Positions 54,322-62,351 of a stretch of DNA of 64,000 nucleotides are shown here, one piece after another (within the stretch, counting starts at the first letter, position 1; every line of letters starts with the position of its first letter). The DNA lies in assembly GCA_910575245.1 (NCBI GenBank), contig CAJTEN010000025.1, positions 16,919 through 80,918 on the forward strand, read 5' to 3'. Source of the DNA: Clostridia bacterium (GTDB lineage Bacteria; Bacillota; Clostridia; Lachnospirales; Lachnospiraceae). A program made the position numbers and the translations under genes. The notes under the pieces are model-generated. The model worked only from the letters and a program-made list of their open reading frames with translations. It did no database searches and was not told the DNA's origin.

Positions 54322-56619
54322 TCAGTCCACTCTGTTGTAATTGATCAGGCAGCCCTTCAGGATGATCTGTCTCTCTTCATCCGTCAGTTCACCCAGCCGG
54401 AGCGTAAACTCCGTCAGCTTATTCTCTTCCACGGAAACCTTGTATGCCTTAATCTCATCCGCCTTGTCTTCCACCGCTTTCCTGATACCCGGGAAGAACA
54501 GATAATCCAGATTCCTGAAGGGAAGTTCTCCCTCTTCGATCAGGAACGGCAGCATCCCCCAGTTGATCAGGTTGGAGCGGTAACGCTTGGTCGCATATTC
54601 GTTGGCAATATTGGCCCAGCCGCCAAGTACCTTCTGGCAGCTTGCAGCCTGCTCCCTGGCGGAACCGTCGCCCGGCTTCACCGCAAAAATAGTGGAACCG
54701 AATCCCGTATTCTCATGGGAGACATCCCCAAATCTTTCCTTGACCACATTCATCACCGCCTTCACATCCGGATGCGCCTGACAGGGATGTCCGCCCTGCA
54801 TTCTCGCCTTCTCCGCCTGCTGGATATCCTTGGCACGTCCCACATACTCCGGATCCTTTCTGGACAACGTAAACTCCGCCAGCCCCAACGGGTTGGATCG
54901 GTAGGAAGAAGTCTCACCGGAAGGAATCAGCTCGTCTGTTGTCGTGACCGGGTCATGAATCTCGGATACCACACGCAGCACCAGATTCTCCGGCAATGCT
55001 CCCATGGCCGGCCAATCCTTGATGTTGGGCCCGAACTGAATCTCCACGCTCCCGTCCGCTGCGCCTTTGGAATCGAAGACACGGTTCTTGTAGATATTCG
55101 CGTCAAAATGATATTGGTATCTGCCGATTTCACCGTCAAATTCTGTCGCCGGTGTCAGGACACCCTTATTGGCAGCCGTCGCCGCAATAGAACGCGCATC
55201 CATCAATGCTACAGAAGAAATCTGGCCGTTCTGCAGCTTGGAACCCTCCCTGTTCGGGAAATTCCTGGTAGAATGGCGGATACTGAAAGCATTGTTGGCC
55301 GGCGTATCGCCCGCACCGAAGCATGGGCCGCAGAACGCAGTCTTCATAACCGCACCCGTCTCCAGAATGGCAGCCGCGCAGCCGTTCCTGATCAGTTCCA
55401 TATAAACCGGCATAGACGCAGGATATACGCTTAAAGTGAATCCGTCCGCACCGATATAAGAGCCCCTTAAGATATCCGCTGCCGCGCAGATATTCTCGAA
55501 ACCGCCGCCTGCGCAGCCTGCGATGATACCCTGATCCACCATGAACTTTCCGTTCACGATCTTATCCTGCAGAGAATAAGGCACGGCATTGTCCAGGCTG
55601 ACCTTGGCACGCTCCTCCACATCGTGCAGGACATCTGCCAGATTCGCATTGACCTCGTCAATCGTATAAGTATTGCTCGGATGGAAAGGCATCGCGATCA
55701 TCGGCCTGATCTTAGACAGGTCCACAGTGATCATTCCGTCATAATACGCCACCTCACCCGGATTCAACTCTTTATATTCTTCCACTCTGCCATGGATATC
55801 ATAGAATTCCCTGATCTGGCCATCCGTCCGCCAGATGGAAGAGAGACAGGTAGTCTCCGTAGTCATCACGTCAATGCCGATACGGAAATCCGCACTCAGG
55901 GCAGATACGCCGGGACCTACAAACTCCATTACCTTGTTCTTCACATAACCGTTGCCAAACACAGCGCCTATGATCGCCAGCGCCACATCCTGGGGGCCTA
56001 CACCCTTCACCGGCTCTCCTGTCAGATAAACGCCTACCACTCCCGGCATGTTGATGTCATAGGTCTGGGACAGCAGCTGTTTCACAAGCTCCGGGCCGCC
56101 TTCTCCCATAGCCATCGTGCCCAGCGCCCCGTAACGCGTATGGGAATCAGAACCAAGAATCATTCCGCCGCTGCCTGTCAGCATTTCTCTGGCATACTGA
56201 TGGATGACTGCCTGATGGGGCGGTACATAGACACCGCCGTATTTCTTCGCACAGGTCAGGCCAAACATATGGTCATCCTCGTTGATCGTACCGCCTACCG
56301 CACACAGGGAATTGTGACAGTTGGTCAGTACATATGGAATCGGAAATTTCGTCAGGCCTGAAGCCCTCGCCGTCTGTATGATACCCACGAAGGTAATATC
56401 ATGGGACGTTAATTTATCAAATCTGATCTTCAGCTTGTCCATACTGCCGGAAGTGTTGTGCGCCTGCAGAATACCGTATGCCATGGTATTCTTCGCCGCT
56501 TCCTCCCTGGACACTTCCTGCCCGGTCTTGCTCCGGATCTGCGCCGCAGCTTCCGCCCCCTCCGGGATTACTTCCGTTCCCTGCAGCAGATATGCGCCGC
56601 CTTCCATTAACTTGATCAT
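54322..56619 (-). CDS. Aconitate hydratase (aconitase-family hydratase)
   Basis: A 765-residue [4Fe-4S] enzyme of the aconitase family, which isomerises citrate and isocitrate through aconitate. The start MIKLMEGGAYLL at 56619 follows GGAGGAG 7 bases upstream. Substrate loops SDSHTRYGALGTM and the cluster region (VMKTAFCGPCFGAGDTP) are visible, and the swivel domain follows from about 560. In fermenters this serves the oxidative branch to 2-oxoglutarate and glutamate. Database entries often call this subgroup just hydratase. A 189-bp transposable element ends 95 bases upstream of the start. Confidence 0.9.
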   Translation of the reverse strand: MIKLMEGGAYLLQGTEVIPEGAEAAAQIRSKTGQEVSREEAAKNTMAYGILQAHNTSGSMDKLKIRFDKLTSHDITFVGIIQTARASGLTKFPIPYVLTNCHNSLCAVGGTINEDDHMFGLTCAKKYGGVYVPPHQAVIHQYAREMLTGSGGMILGSDSHTRYGALGTMAMGEGGPELVKQLLSQTYDINMPGVVGVYLTGEPVKGVGPQDVALAIIGAVFGNGYVKNKVMEFVGPGVSALSADFRIGIDVMTTETTCLSSIWRTDGQIREFYDIHGRVEEYKELNPGEVAYYDGMITVDLSKIRPMIAMPFHPSNTYTIDEVNANLADVLHDVEERAKVSLDNAVPYSLQDKIVNGKFMVDQGIIAGCAGGGFENICAAADILRGSYIGADGFTLSVYPASMPVYMELIRNGCAAAILETGAVMKTAFCGPCFGAGDTPANNAFSIRHSTRNFPNREGSKLQNGQISSVALMDARSIAATAANKGVLTPATEFDGEIGRYQYHFDANIYKNRVFDSKGAADGSVEIQFGPNIKDWPAMGALPENLVLRVVSEIHDPVTTTDELIPSGETSSYRSNPLGLAEFTLSRKDPEYVGRAKDIQQAEKARMQGGHPCQAHPDVKAVMNVVKERFGDVSHENTGFGSTIFAVKPGDGSAREQAASCQKVLGGWANIANEYATKRYRSNLINWGMLPFLIEEGELPFRNLDYLFFPGIRKAVEDKADEIKAYKVSVEENKLTEFTLRLGELTDEERQIILKGCLINYNRVD

Positions 56620-56713
56620 TCTTTCTCCTCCTTCGCTCTTAAGCCTCAATCGCCATGCTGCACTCCTCAGTGGAGATACAGCATGTATTCTTAGCGGAAT
56701 ACCATCCATGAAC

Positions 56714-56902
56714 CAATGTCATTAAGTTAAGTCTATACACAGCGTCTGATATGCTAGGATTCTCCTTAGAACCACCCCCTAACGCCAGTACTTAATGAGG
56801 TTTTCCACGAATTTAGTACCGCTGCGTTTGGAACTGAGCGAAAGCGCGTCCTCAAGAGATTCCTATCATGTCAGGCGCGTCCGGCTTAACTTAACGACAT
56901 TG
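56714..56902 (+). mobile_element. 189-bp miniature inverted-repeat element, copy B
   Basis: The termini CAATGTCATTAAGTTAAG and CTTAACTTAACGACATTG are flanked by a 10-bp duplication with one mismatch (ATCCATGAAC at 56704-56713, ATCCGTGAAC at 56903-56912). The right flank continues AGTAAC, matching the end of an R3-type terminal repeat (CCGTGAAtAGTAAC). Confidence 0.87.
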
Positions 56903-56925
56903 ATCCGTGAACAGTAACTATAGTA

Positions 56926-56953
56926 AACGAAATTTCTAATGTCGTTAACTATA
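56926..56953. repeat. R4 repeat, copy 2
   Basis: The 28 bases starting AACGAAATTTCTAATGTCGT are identical to the reverse complement of 40359-40386. They are flanked by CTATAG and ATATAT and lie between the copy B element and R3. Confidence 0.6.
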
Positions 56954-57064
56954 TATAACCTCTTATCTTCGTACAACATTCGCACAATACCGGAAATCAC
57001 ACCCGAATCCTATTATATCGGATATGTACGGGCCACGCAAGACAGTCTGTTAGTTTTATTCCCG

Positions 57065-57218
57065 GTTACTATTCACGGCTGATATACCGCGAGGTGTTTT
57101 TTGTGAATGGAGCAAAGCGGAAGTCACAGAAAATCCGAGTTGGGGAGCGCCAAAATGCGACTATGGAGCATTTTGTGTGCATCATGTTACTATGAGCGGC
57201 TGGGCCGTGAATAGTAAC
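57065..57218. mobile_element. R3 miniature element (154 bp)
   Basis: It has 15-bp perfect terminal inverted repeats GTTACTATTCACGGC (57065-57079) and GCCGTGAATAGTAAC (57204-57218), flanked by an exact 8-bp duplication TATTCCCG (57057-57064 and 57219-57226). It has no coding capacity. The tips resemble those of R2 (GTAACAGTTCAGCC), which suggests a shared transposase supplied in trans. Confidence 0.88.
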
Positions 57219-57277
57219 TATTCCCGTGTTCGTAGTGAGCGCTGGCAACATCGAAAACTTCTTTTTCCCTGATCATG

Positions 57278-57286
57278 TGTTATAAT
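57278..57286 (+). promoter_or_regulatory. Extended -10 promoter of the RRNPP regulator
   Basis: TGTTATAAT (TG-N-TATAAT) about 93 bases upstream of the regulator ATG. It lies 60 bases past the R3 element, so R3 adjoins the promoter region. Confidence 0.55.
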
Positions 57287-57378
57287 TGTGACGTGGCATG
57301 AATCTTTTTTGCTGTGTAATCTTTTTTTGCAATTCCATTCTATTGAACTTAATTACGGTGGAGGTTAGTCGATTCGTT

Positions 57379-58287
57379 ATGCATGATAATTCTTTAGGTG
57401 AAATTATTCGTTCTCTCAGAAAAAAGGCACATCTGTCCCAGGAAGACCTGGCCGACGGCATCTGCTCGGCGGTTTCCATATCCCGAATCGAGAACGGAAC
57501 ACAAATGCCGTCAGGCACAGTCCTGGAGGCACTTTTAGGCAGGCTCGGCACAAGCACATATCAGCTCTGTGATATATATTACAGAAGCGAAAAACAACTT
57601 GCCTTTGAACAGGAGTCCGAGACTGTAAGCCGGGCTGTCGCAGAAGGAAATATAGAGGAAGCGAAAAAAGGCCTGATACGCCTTGAAGAGAGCGCAGGGA
57701 CAGATGCGCTCAATCTGCAGTGCTTTCTTATGCTGGATGCGTCTGTGAAACTGGCCGAGGGGGATGATCCTGAAAAGATTCTGCGTATACTGTATCAGTC
57801 ACTTGCACAGACAAAACCATCGTTTAACTTTGAAGATTTCCGAAATGATTTGCTGTCAGCCCGTGAAGCAAACATCCTGAATATCATTGTGGCAGTCCTT
57901 TATCATTCCGGCGAGGCACCAAGAGCAATCCGTCTGGGAGAGGAACTGATTACTTCACTGAACAGGCATAAAAGCGGACTGAAGGAATATCAGATTATAA
58001 AGATTAACCTTGCGTTTAATCTTGCACAATGTCTGGAAAAAGAACATCGGTACAAGGAGGCATTTACCTATATTCAAATGGCTGAGGAATTAAGCCTGGG
58101 CAGTTTTGAACAAGCGCTTTTGCCGGAAATTGAATTCGGTAAAGCAAAACTATATCATCTGCTTGGCGATGACAGGGAATGTACGGCGATCCTGAAAGCG
58201 ATTGTCCCCTATATGGAACTTGTCCGCAAGACGGAATTCGCTGGAATCGTGCGAAGTTATGCGGAGAAGGAGCTTGGAATTACTTAA
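57379..58287 (+). CDS. RRNPP-type regulator (XRE helix-turn-helix plus TPR)
   Basis: A 302-residue regulator. The N-terminal helix-turn-helix (about 5-60) reads LGEIIRSLRKKAHLSQEDLA then ICSAVSISRIENG. The rest is an all-helical tetratricopeptide-type array (AVAEGNIEEAKKGLIRLEES to AQCLEKEHRYKEAFTYIQMA), the layout of PlcR, Rgg and ComR-like peptide receptors. The start MHDNSLGEI at 57379 is chosen by homology; GGAGG lies 14-18 bases upstream, so it may differ slightly. It sits 97 bases upstream of a 10-codon hydrophobic peptide gene and an ABC exporter, as expected for a signal receptor. Confidence 0.86.
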   Translation: MHDNSLGEIIRSLRKKAHLSQEDLADGICSAVSISRIENGTQMPSGTVLEALLGRLGTSTYQLCDIYYRSEKQLAFEQESETVSRAVAEGNIEEAKKGLIRLEESAGTDALNLQCFLMLDASVKLAEGDDPEKILRILYQSLAQTKPSFNFEDFRNDLLSAREANILNIIVAVLYHSGEAPRAIRLGEELITSLNRHKSGLKEYQIIKINLAFNLAQCLEKEHRYKEAFTYIQMAEELSLGSFEQALLPEIEFGKAKLYHLLGDDRECTAILKAIVPYMELVRKTEFAGIVRSYAEKELGIT

Positions 58288-58343
58288 CAAATCATGTAGT
58301 TTTTTCTTTAACATATCCTGTTATGGTCTTTTTCGCCAAATGT

Positions 58344-58362
58344 ACTATATTGATAATATAGT
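58344..58362. promoter_or_regulatory. 19-bp perfect dyad, candidate operator of the peptide gene
   Basis: ACTATATTGATAATATAGT has 8-bp perfect arms around a 3-base centre. It lies 22 bases before the peptide start and overlaps -10-like sequences (TACTAT or TATATT). It is a fitting site for a dimeric HTH regulator such as the one encoded immediately upstream. Confidence 0.65.
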
Positions 58363-58384
58363 CATTGCAAAGGAGGCGAAAATA

Positions 58385-58417
58385 ATGGGAGTTATCATCG
58401 TTATTGTTGTTGTCTAA
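58385..58417 (+). CDS. Short hydrophobic peptide, putative leaderless pheromone MGVIIVIVVV
   Basis: A 10-codon frame, ATG at 58385 and TAA at 58415-58417, with an ideal ribosome binding site AAGGAGG at 58370-58376, 8 bases before the ATG. Apart from Met1 and Gly2 the product has only Val and Ile, and it closely resembles mature streptococcal SHP signals such as EGIIVIVVG. Genes for SHP precursors encode about 20-30 residues with a leader; here the signal-like stretch begins right after the start, as in the leaderless SIP peptide of S. pyogenes. An in-frame upstream ATG (58340) would give 25 residues but has no ribosome binding site. Function is inferred from context. Confidence 0.65.
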   Translation: MGVIIVIVVV

Positions 58418-58633
58418 TTTGAAATTTTATAAAACTGGAATTCAAGTTACTTAATGTACCAGAAAAGACAACAACTATTTTGGCGGAAGAGTAGAAGACG
58501 CAATAAGGGGTATCTTATATCTTCTATTCTTTCCTGCAATTTTAAAAAATAGAGCAAACACAGATAAAATCATATTGATATTAGCAGCTATATAGTAACC
58601 ATTATCTCTTGATATCAGAAAGGCGGTTAAGTG
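58418..58633. other. Leader region between the peptide and exporter genes
   Basis: A 216-base stretch. An unstarted frame reads FGGRVEDAIRGILYLLFFPA then ILKNRANTDKIILILAAI before a stop at 58595, which looks like part of a membrane protein, but it has no start codon or ribosome binding site. The exporter's site AGGCGG is at 58621-58626. No terminator was seen between the peptide and exporter genes. Confidence 0.4.
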
Positions 58634-60256
58634 ATGAATGCGTATGTATTTTATAAAAATAAATTCCGGTTGGGGATTTTCATGGTATTTCAGACGATCA
58701 GAATTGTTGGCACAGTCGGTGTCGCTGTTCTGATCAATCTGTTGATCGATGCAGTCTCCGTTTCTGTTGCAGGCCAAACTGTAAAGCCACTGATGAACTG
58801 CATACTGATTTGCTGCCTGTATGCTTTAGCACTGGGAGCGGTTATTTTCCTGTCGGAGCGCTTGATGGCCGCCAATATAAAACACATCATGCTGCAAATA
58901 CGAAGCGGTATTATGAAAGGTATTCTGAGGAAAAGCATGGCAGAATATCAACAAAAAAACAGTGCGGAGTATATCGCGTTTTTCACCCAGAATCTGGGAA
59001 CCTTTGAGGAGCATTATTTGAAAAATCTGGTCTCCATTTATGATTCCCTTGTAAGTATTGCCATAGCAATGTTTCTTCTATTTTATATAAATCCGTTTAT
59101 TGCCGTTATTTCTGTTGCAGCCATGTCAATTCCAAGTCTGATTCCGAAATTGTTTGGGAAAAGGCTGGGTATCATACAGGGAACTATTATGCAGAACACT
59201 GCAGGATATCATGCAAAGATCAAAGACATATTCAGCGCCTATGAAGTCATCAGGACCTACCGGGCAGAGAAACAAATGGAGGAACTTCATGATAGCAGCT
59301 CCGTATTACTGGAAAGCAGCAAAGAGCATGCAGCAGACATAATGGCGGTATTGTACGGACTCGCCAATATGTCATCTGTCGCAGTACAGTTTCTGATCAT
59401 GTCCCTTGCCGGTATGTTTGCCGTAAAAGGGTTGATCACGATCGGCAGTATCATTGCTGTGACCCAGCTTACCGGGCAGGTCATTTCCCCGGCCTTTCAG
59501 TTATCCGCCAAGATCAGCCAGCTTAGGGGAGTCAGACCATTCTGCAGGCAGATTGAGGAAAATCTGCCTGCAGCAGCCACATATGAGACTGAGACGGCCT
59601 TACCGGAGATGGAGAAAACATTGATGCTCGATAATGTTTCTTTTTCTTACGGAGATGTTCCTGCGATAGATCATGTCAGCCAGAAGTTTGAACGCGGCAG
59701 GAAATATGCCATTGTCGGCAGGAGTGGAAGCGGAAAAAGTACGCTGCTGAAATTACTGGCCGGATATTACGACAACTATTCAGGCAGGATTCTTGCGGAT
59801 GGAGAAAGTGGCAGGAAAGTATGCGCTGCATTGATCCATCAAGAAGTGTTTCTATTTGATGATACGATTCGAAATAATATTACCTTATATAAACCCTTCG
59901 ACGAAGAAACGGTTGAAACAGCTTGCCGTTTGGCCGGGCTGAAGGATGTGCTCGATCGTCTGCCTGACAGATTGGACACGGAAGTTGATGAGAACGGTGC
60001 ACGGTTTTCCGGCGGTGAGAGACAACGGATCGCAGCAGCAAGAGCGATCTTACACAGAAAGAATCTTTTTCTGCTGGATGAAGCGACTTCCGCCCTGGAC
60101 AGTGAGACAACAGAATTCATGGAAGAAAGCATCCTTTCTCTGGAAAATATTACTTGTATAGCAGTGACACATAAATCCACGCCGGAATCACTGAAGAAGT
60201 ATGATGAAATTCTTGTGATGGAACACGGGAAAATAGTGAATAGAATTATACAATAA
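58634..60256 (+). CDS. ABC transporter, fused membrane and ATPase domains (ABCB-type exporter)
   Basis: A 540-residue half-transporter. Six membrane helices (about 12-300) are followed by an ATPase with Walker A GRSGSGKST, Q-loop IHQEVFLFDD, signature FSGGERQRIAAARAIL, Walker B LFLLDEATSALD and switch His in AVTHKST. It lacks a C39 peptidase domain, so it would move a substrate that needs no leader cleavage. ATG 58634 has AGGCGG 7 bases upstream. Lying just downstream of the peptide gene, it may export the peptide or be a target of the system; this is inference. An R2 element follows the stop. Confidence 0.9.
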   Translation: MNAYVFYKNKFRLGIFMVFQTIRIVGTVGVAVLINLLIDAVSVSVAGQTVKPLMNCILICCLYALALGAVIFLSERLMAANIKHIMLQIRSGIMKGILRKSMAEYQQKNSAEYIAFFTQNLGTFEEHYLKNLVSIYDSLVSIAIAMFLLFYINPFIAVISVAAMSIPSLIPKLFGKRLGIIQGTIMQNTAGYHAKIKDIFSAYEVIRTYRAEKQMEELHDSSSVLLESSKEHAADIMAVLYGLANMSSVAVQFLIMSLAGMFAVKGLITIGSIIAVTQLTGQVISPAFQLSAKISQLRGVRPFCRQIEENLPAAATYETETALPEMEKTLMLDNVSFSYGDVPAIDHVSQKFERGRKYAIVGRSGSGKSTLLKLLAGYYDNYSGRILADGESGRKVCAALIHQEVFLFDDTIRNNITLYKPFDEETVETACRLAGLKDVLDRLPDRLDTEVDENGARFSGGERQRIAAARAILHRKNLFLLDEATSALDSETTEFMEESILSLENITCIAVTHKSTPESLKKYDEILVMEHGKIVNRIIQ

Positions 60257-60292
60257 GAATCACCCAATCCTTCAGACTAACATTTTTCAAAA

Positions 60293-60605
60293 GTAACAGT
60301 TCAGCCTTCAATGTCATTAAGTTAAGCCGGACGCGCCTGACATGATAGGAATCTCCTAAGGACGCGCTTTCGCTCAGTTCCAAACGCAGCGATACTAAAT
60401 TCGTGAAAAACCTCATTAAGTACCGGCGTTAGGGGGTGGCCCTCAGGAGAATCCTATCATATCAGACGCTGTGTATAGACTTAACTTAATGACATTGGTT
60501 CAGCCTTTCGGCTTCCCTGTCACGGAATCTACCCATTCCAAGTCGCCTGCGGCAAGGGGCAGATCCCCTCCTGGCTATATTTGCAGTAAATGCAAAGTCC
60601 TGGAT
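60293..60605. mobile_element. R2 miniature element, interrupted by a 189-bp element, right end decayed
   Basis: It begins GTAACAGTTCAGCC at 60293, is split by copy C, and continues with the R2 middle (TCGCCTGCGGCAAGGGGCAG) and hairpin TTTGCAGTAAATGCAAA. The right terminus GGCTGAACTGTTAC is missing, and no target duplication can be shown. Confidence 0.7.
60309..60497 (-). mobile_element. 189-bp miniature inverted-repeat element, copy C
   Basis: Inverted relative to copies A and B. The termini CAATGTCATTAAGTTAAG and CTTAACTTAATGACATTG are flanked by an exact 10-bp duplication GTTCAGCCTT (60299-60308 and 60498-60507), which lies inside the left terminal repeat of an R2 element. Confidence 0.9.
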
Positions 60606-60701
60606 ACAGTTTTTAGAGTATGGTTTTCATATGCTGTATTGTTCTATTGCAGACAAGGGGAATGAGTATGGATATTCGGGCAAAGCAGAGGGGCAATCCG
60701 C

Positions 60702-60782
60702 AGTATGGACGAGTTTTTTAAGACAGCGGGAATGAATCCGATGGGCAAAATTGTATGTGCGGGTACAGTAAATAAAAAGAGC
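60702..60782 (+). pseudogene. Possible 3' gene fragment
   Basis: A 26-codon stretch MDEFFKTAGMNPMGKIVCAG then TVNKKS just before the small membrane-protein fragment. It resembles the C-terminal end of flavodoxin-like or reductase proteins, but the match is from memory and the upstream frame is broken. No ribosome binding site supports translation from this ATG. Confidence 0.25.
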
Positions 60783-60822
60783 TGATAAAACAAACAATCA
60801 AAAAAATTGAAAGGTGTATGAA

Positions 60823-60966
60823 ATGATAATATCCAAAAAGATAATTGTTTCATCTGTTATTTTGCTTCTTTTGCTTGTCGGTTTCGTTTGGGGAACAGTC
60901 TACCTTAAAAGTATTGCAGATTATAAACAGGCAATAAAAGAAACCACTTTTACAAGTTATTTCTGA
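60823..60966 (+). pseudogene. 5' fragment of a membrane-anchored FMN-binding-like protein
   Basis: A 47-codon frame with AAAGG 8-12 bases upstream. A membrane helix (about 7-26, IIVSSVILLLLLVGFVWGTV) is followed by YLKSIADYKQAIKETTFTSY. Relatives I recall continue after this with NIDI and GTYTGECDV-type FMN-binding sequence, which is absent here, so it is probably a truncated gene. It could also be a genuine small membrane protein. Confidence 0.5.
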
Positions 60967-61040
60967 ATAAGTGTTTTATCAGAAGCCCACCCTACCCGGC
61001 AGTCAGCCGGATAGGGTACGGCAAAATTATGAGCGAATGG

Positions 61041-62351
61041 TCACTGCAGATACTTCTGATAATACCTGTGGTCTTCCACCCTGCAGCTGACTCTCATCCG
61101 CACACCGGCCTCCTGATATTCCGTCTGAAATACCACCCCGTTTTCATTCAGATACGAGACCGCCCGGCCATCCGTATAGGGAATCAGCAGCGTGCATTCC
61201 CGGTAGCCTCCAGCCAGTTTCTTTTCGATCAGACCGACCAGTTCTTTCATTCCGATCCTCTCCTTTGCGGACAGATATATACTGTTTTCCGTTACCTGAG
61301 GCAATGCCGCTGTCACCTGCTCCGGCACCGTCCCCGCCGTGCACGGTATCTTATCCGGCGCCGCCAGATCGGCCTTGTTATAGACATAGATCATCGGAAT
61401 ACCCTCCGCTCCCAGTTCCCGCAGCGTCTGATTCGTCACCGCAATCTGCTCCTTATAGTGTGGGTCGCTGTAATCCACGATCTGCAGCAGAAGATCTGCT
61501 TCCTTCGCTTCTTCCAGAGTCGAGTGAAAAGCCTCCACCAGGTTGTGTGGCAGCTTATGAATAAATCCCACGGTATCCGACAGCAGGAATGCATGATGAT
61601 CGTCCGGCCTGATTTTCCTCACGGTTGTGTCAAGGGTGGCGAAGAGCATGTCCTTCTCCATCACCTTCTTCTCCTCCGCATCCGCTTCATCACTGCCGAA
61701 CAGATCAAGCATGGCGTTCATAAGAGTAGATTTCCCCGCATTCGTATAGCCCACCAGAGCCACCCGCGGCATACCGGAACCCGCGCGTTGCTTCCGCTGC
61801 GTCTGCCGCTGTGCGCTCACTTCCTTCAATTCCCGGCGCATCTGTGTCAGGCGACGCTCCAGCACACGTCTGTCCAGCTCCAGCTTCTTCTCACCGGCGC
61901 CCTTGTTACTCAGCGAACCGCTGCCGCCGCCCTGGCGGCTGAGCGCCGCGTGGAGCCCTACCAGTCTGGGCAGCATATACTGCAGTCTCGCCACCTCAAC
62001 CTGCAGCTTCGCCTCCCGGGATCTGGCTCTCTTTGCAAAAATCTCCAGGATCAGCGCACTCCTGTCAAGCACCGGCTTTTCCAGACGCTCCTGCAGATTA
62101 CGCAGCTGCATCGGTGAGAGAGCCGCATCGAAGATGATCACATCCGCGCCGCAATCGACAGCAAGTTCCTTCACTTCATCCACCTTACCCGTGCCGATAT
62201 AGAATGCCTTGTGCAGCTCCGGCAGCGTCTGCTCCGCAATTCCCGCCACGTCCATATCACAGGCCTGCGCCAGTGCTCCAAGCTCCTCCAGGGAAAGCAG
62301 ATAATCTTCTCCGTTATTTAAATTCACGCCAACCAAAAACGCTTTTTCCAT
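61041..62351 (-). CDS. hflX: GTPase HflX
   Basis: A 436-residue ribosome-associated GTPase that splits stalled or heat-damaged ribosomes. The N-terminal HflX domain (about 1-165) includes GTGKVDEVKELA and the Gly-rich RQGGGSGSLSNKGAGEKKLE loop. The G domain has G1 GYTNAGKST, G3 DTVGFIHKLPHNLVEAFHST and G4 NKAD. A short C-terminal domain follows. Length and motifs are complete. It is not in an operon with its neighbours. Confidence 0.95.
   Translation of the reverse strand: MEKAFLVGVNLNNGEDYLLSLEELGALAQACDMDVAGIAEQTLPELHKAFYIGTGKVDEVKELAVDCGADVIIFDAALSPMQLRNLQERLEKPVLDRSALILEIFAKRARSREAKLQVEVARLQYMLPRLVGLHAALSRQGGGSGSLSNKGAGEKKLELDRRVLERRLTQMRRELKEVSAQRQTQRKQRAGSGMPRVALVGYTNAGKSTLMNAMLDLFGSDEADAEEKKVMEKDMLFATLDTTVRKIRPDDHHAFLLSDTVGFIHKLPHNLVEAFHSTLEEAKEADLLLQIVDYSDPHYKEQIAVTNQTLRELGAEGIPMIYVYNKADLAAPDKIPCTAGTVPEQVTAALPQVTENSIYLSAKERIGMKELVGLIEKKLAGGYRECTLLIPYTDGRAVSYLNENGVVFQTEYQEAGVRMRVSCRVEDHRYYQKYLQ

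Noticed and set aside
58340..58417. A 25-codon frame (MYYIDNIVIAKEAKI then MGVIIVIVVV) as an SHP precursor with a leader
   Set aside because: The upstream ATG has no ribosome binding site and lies within the dyad/promoter region, whereas the inner ATG has an ideal one. Kept only as an alternative start.
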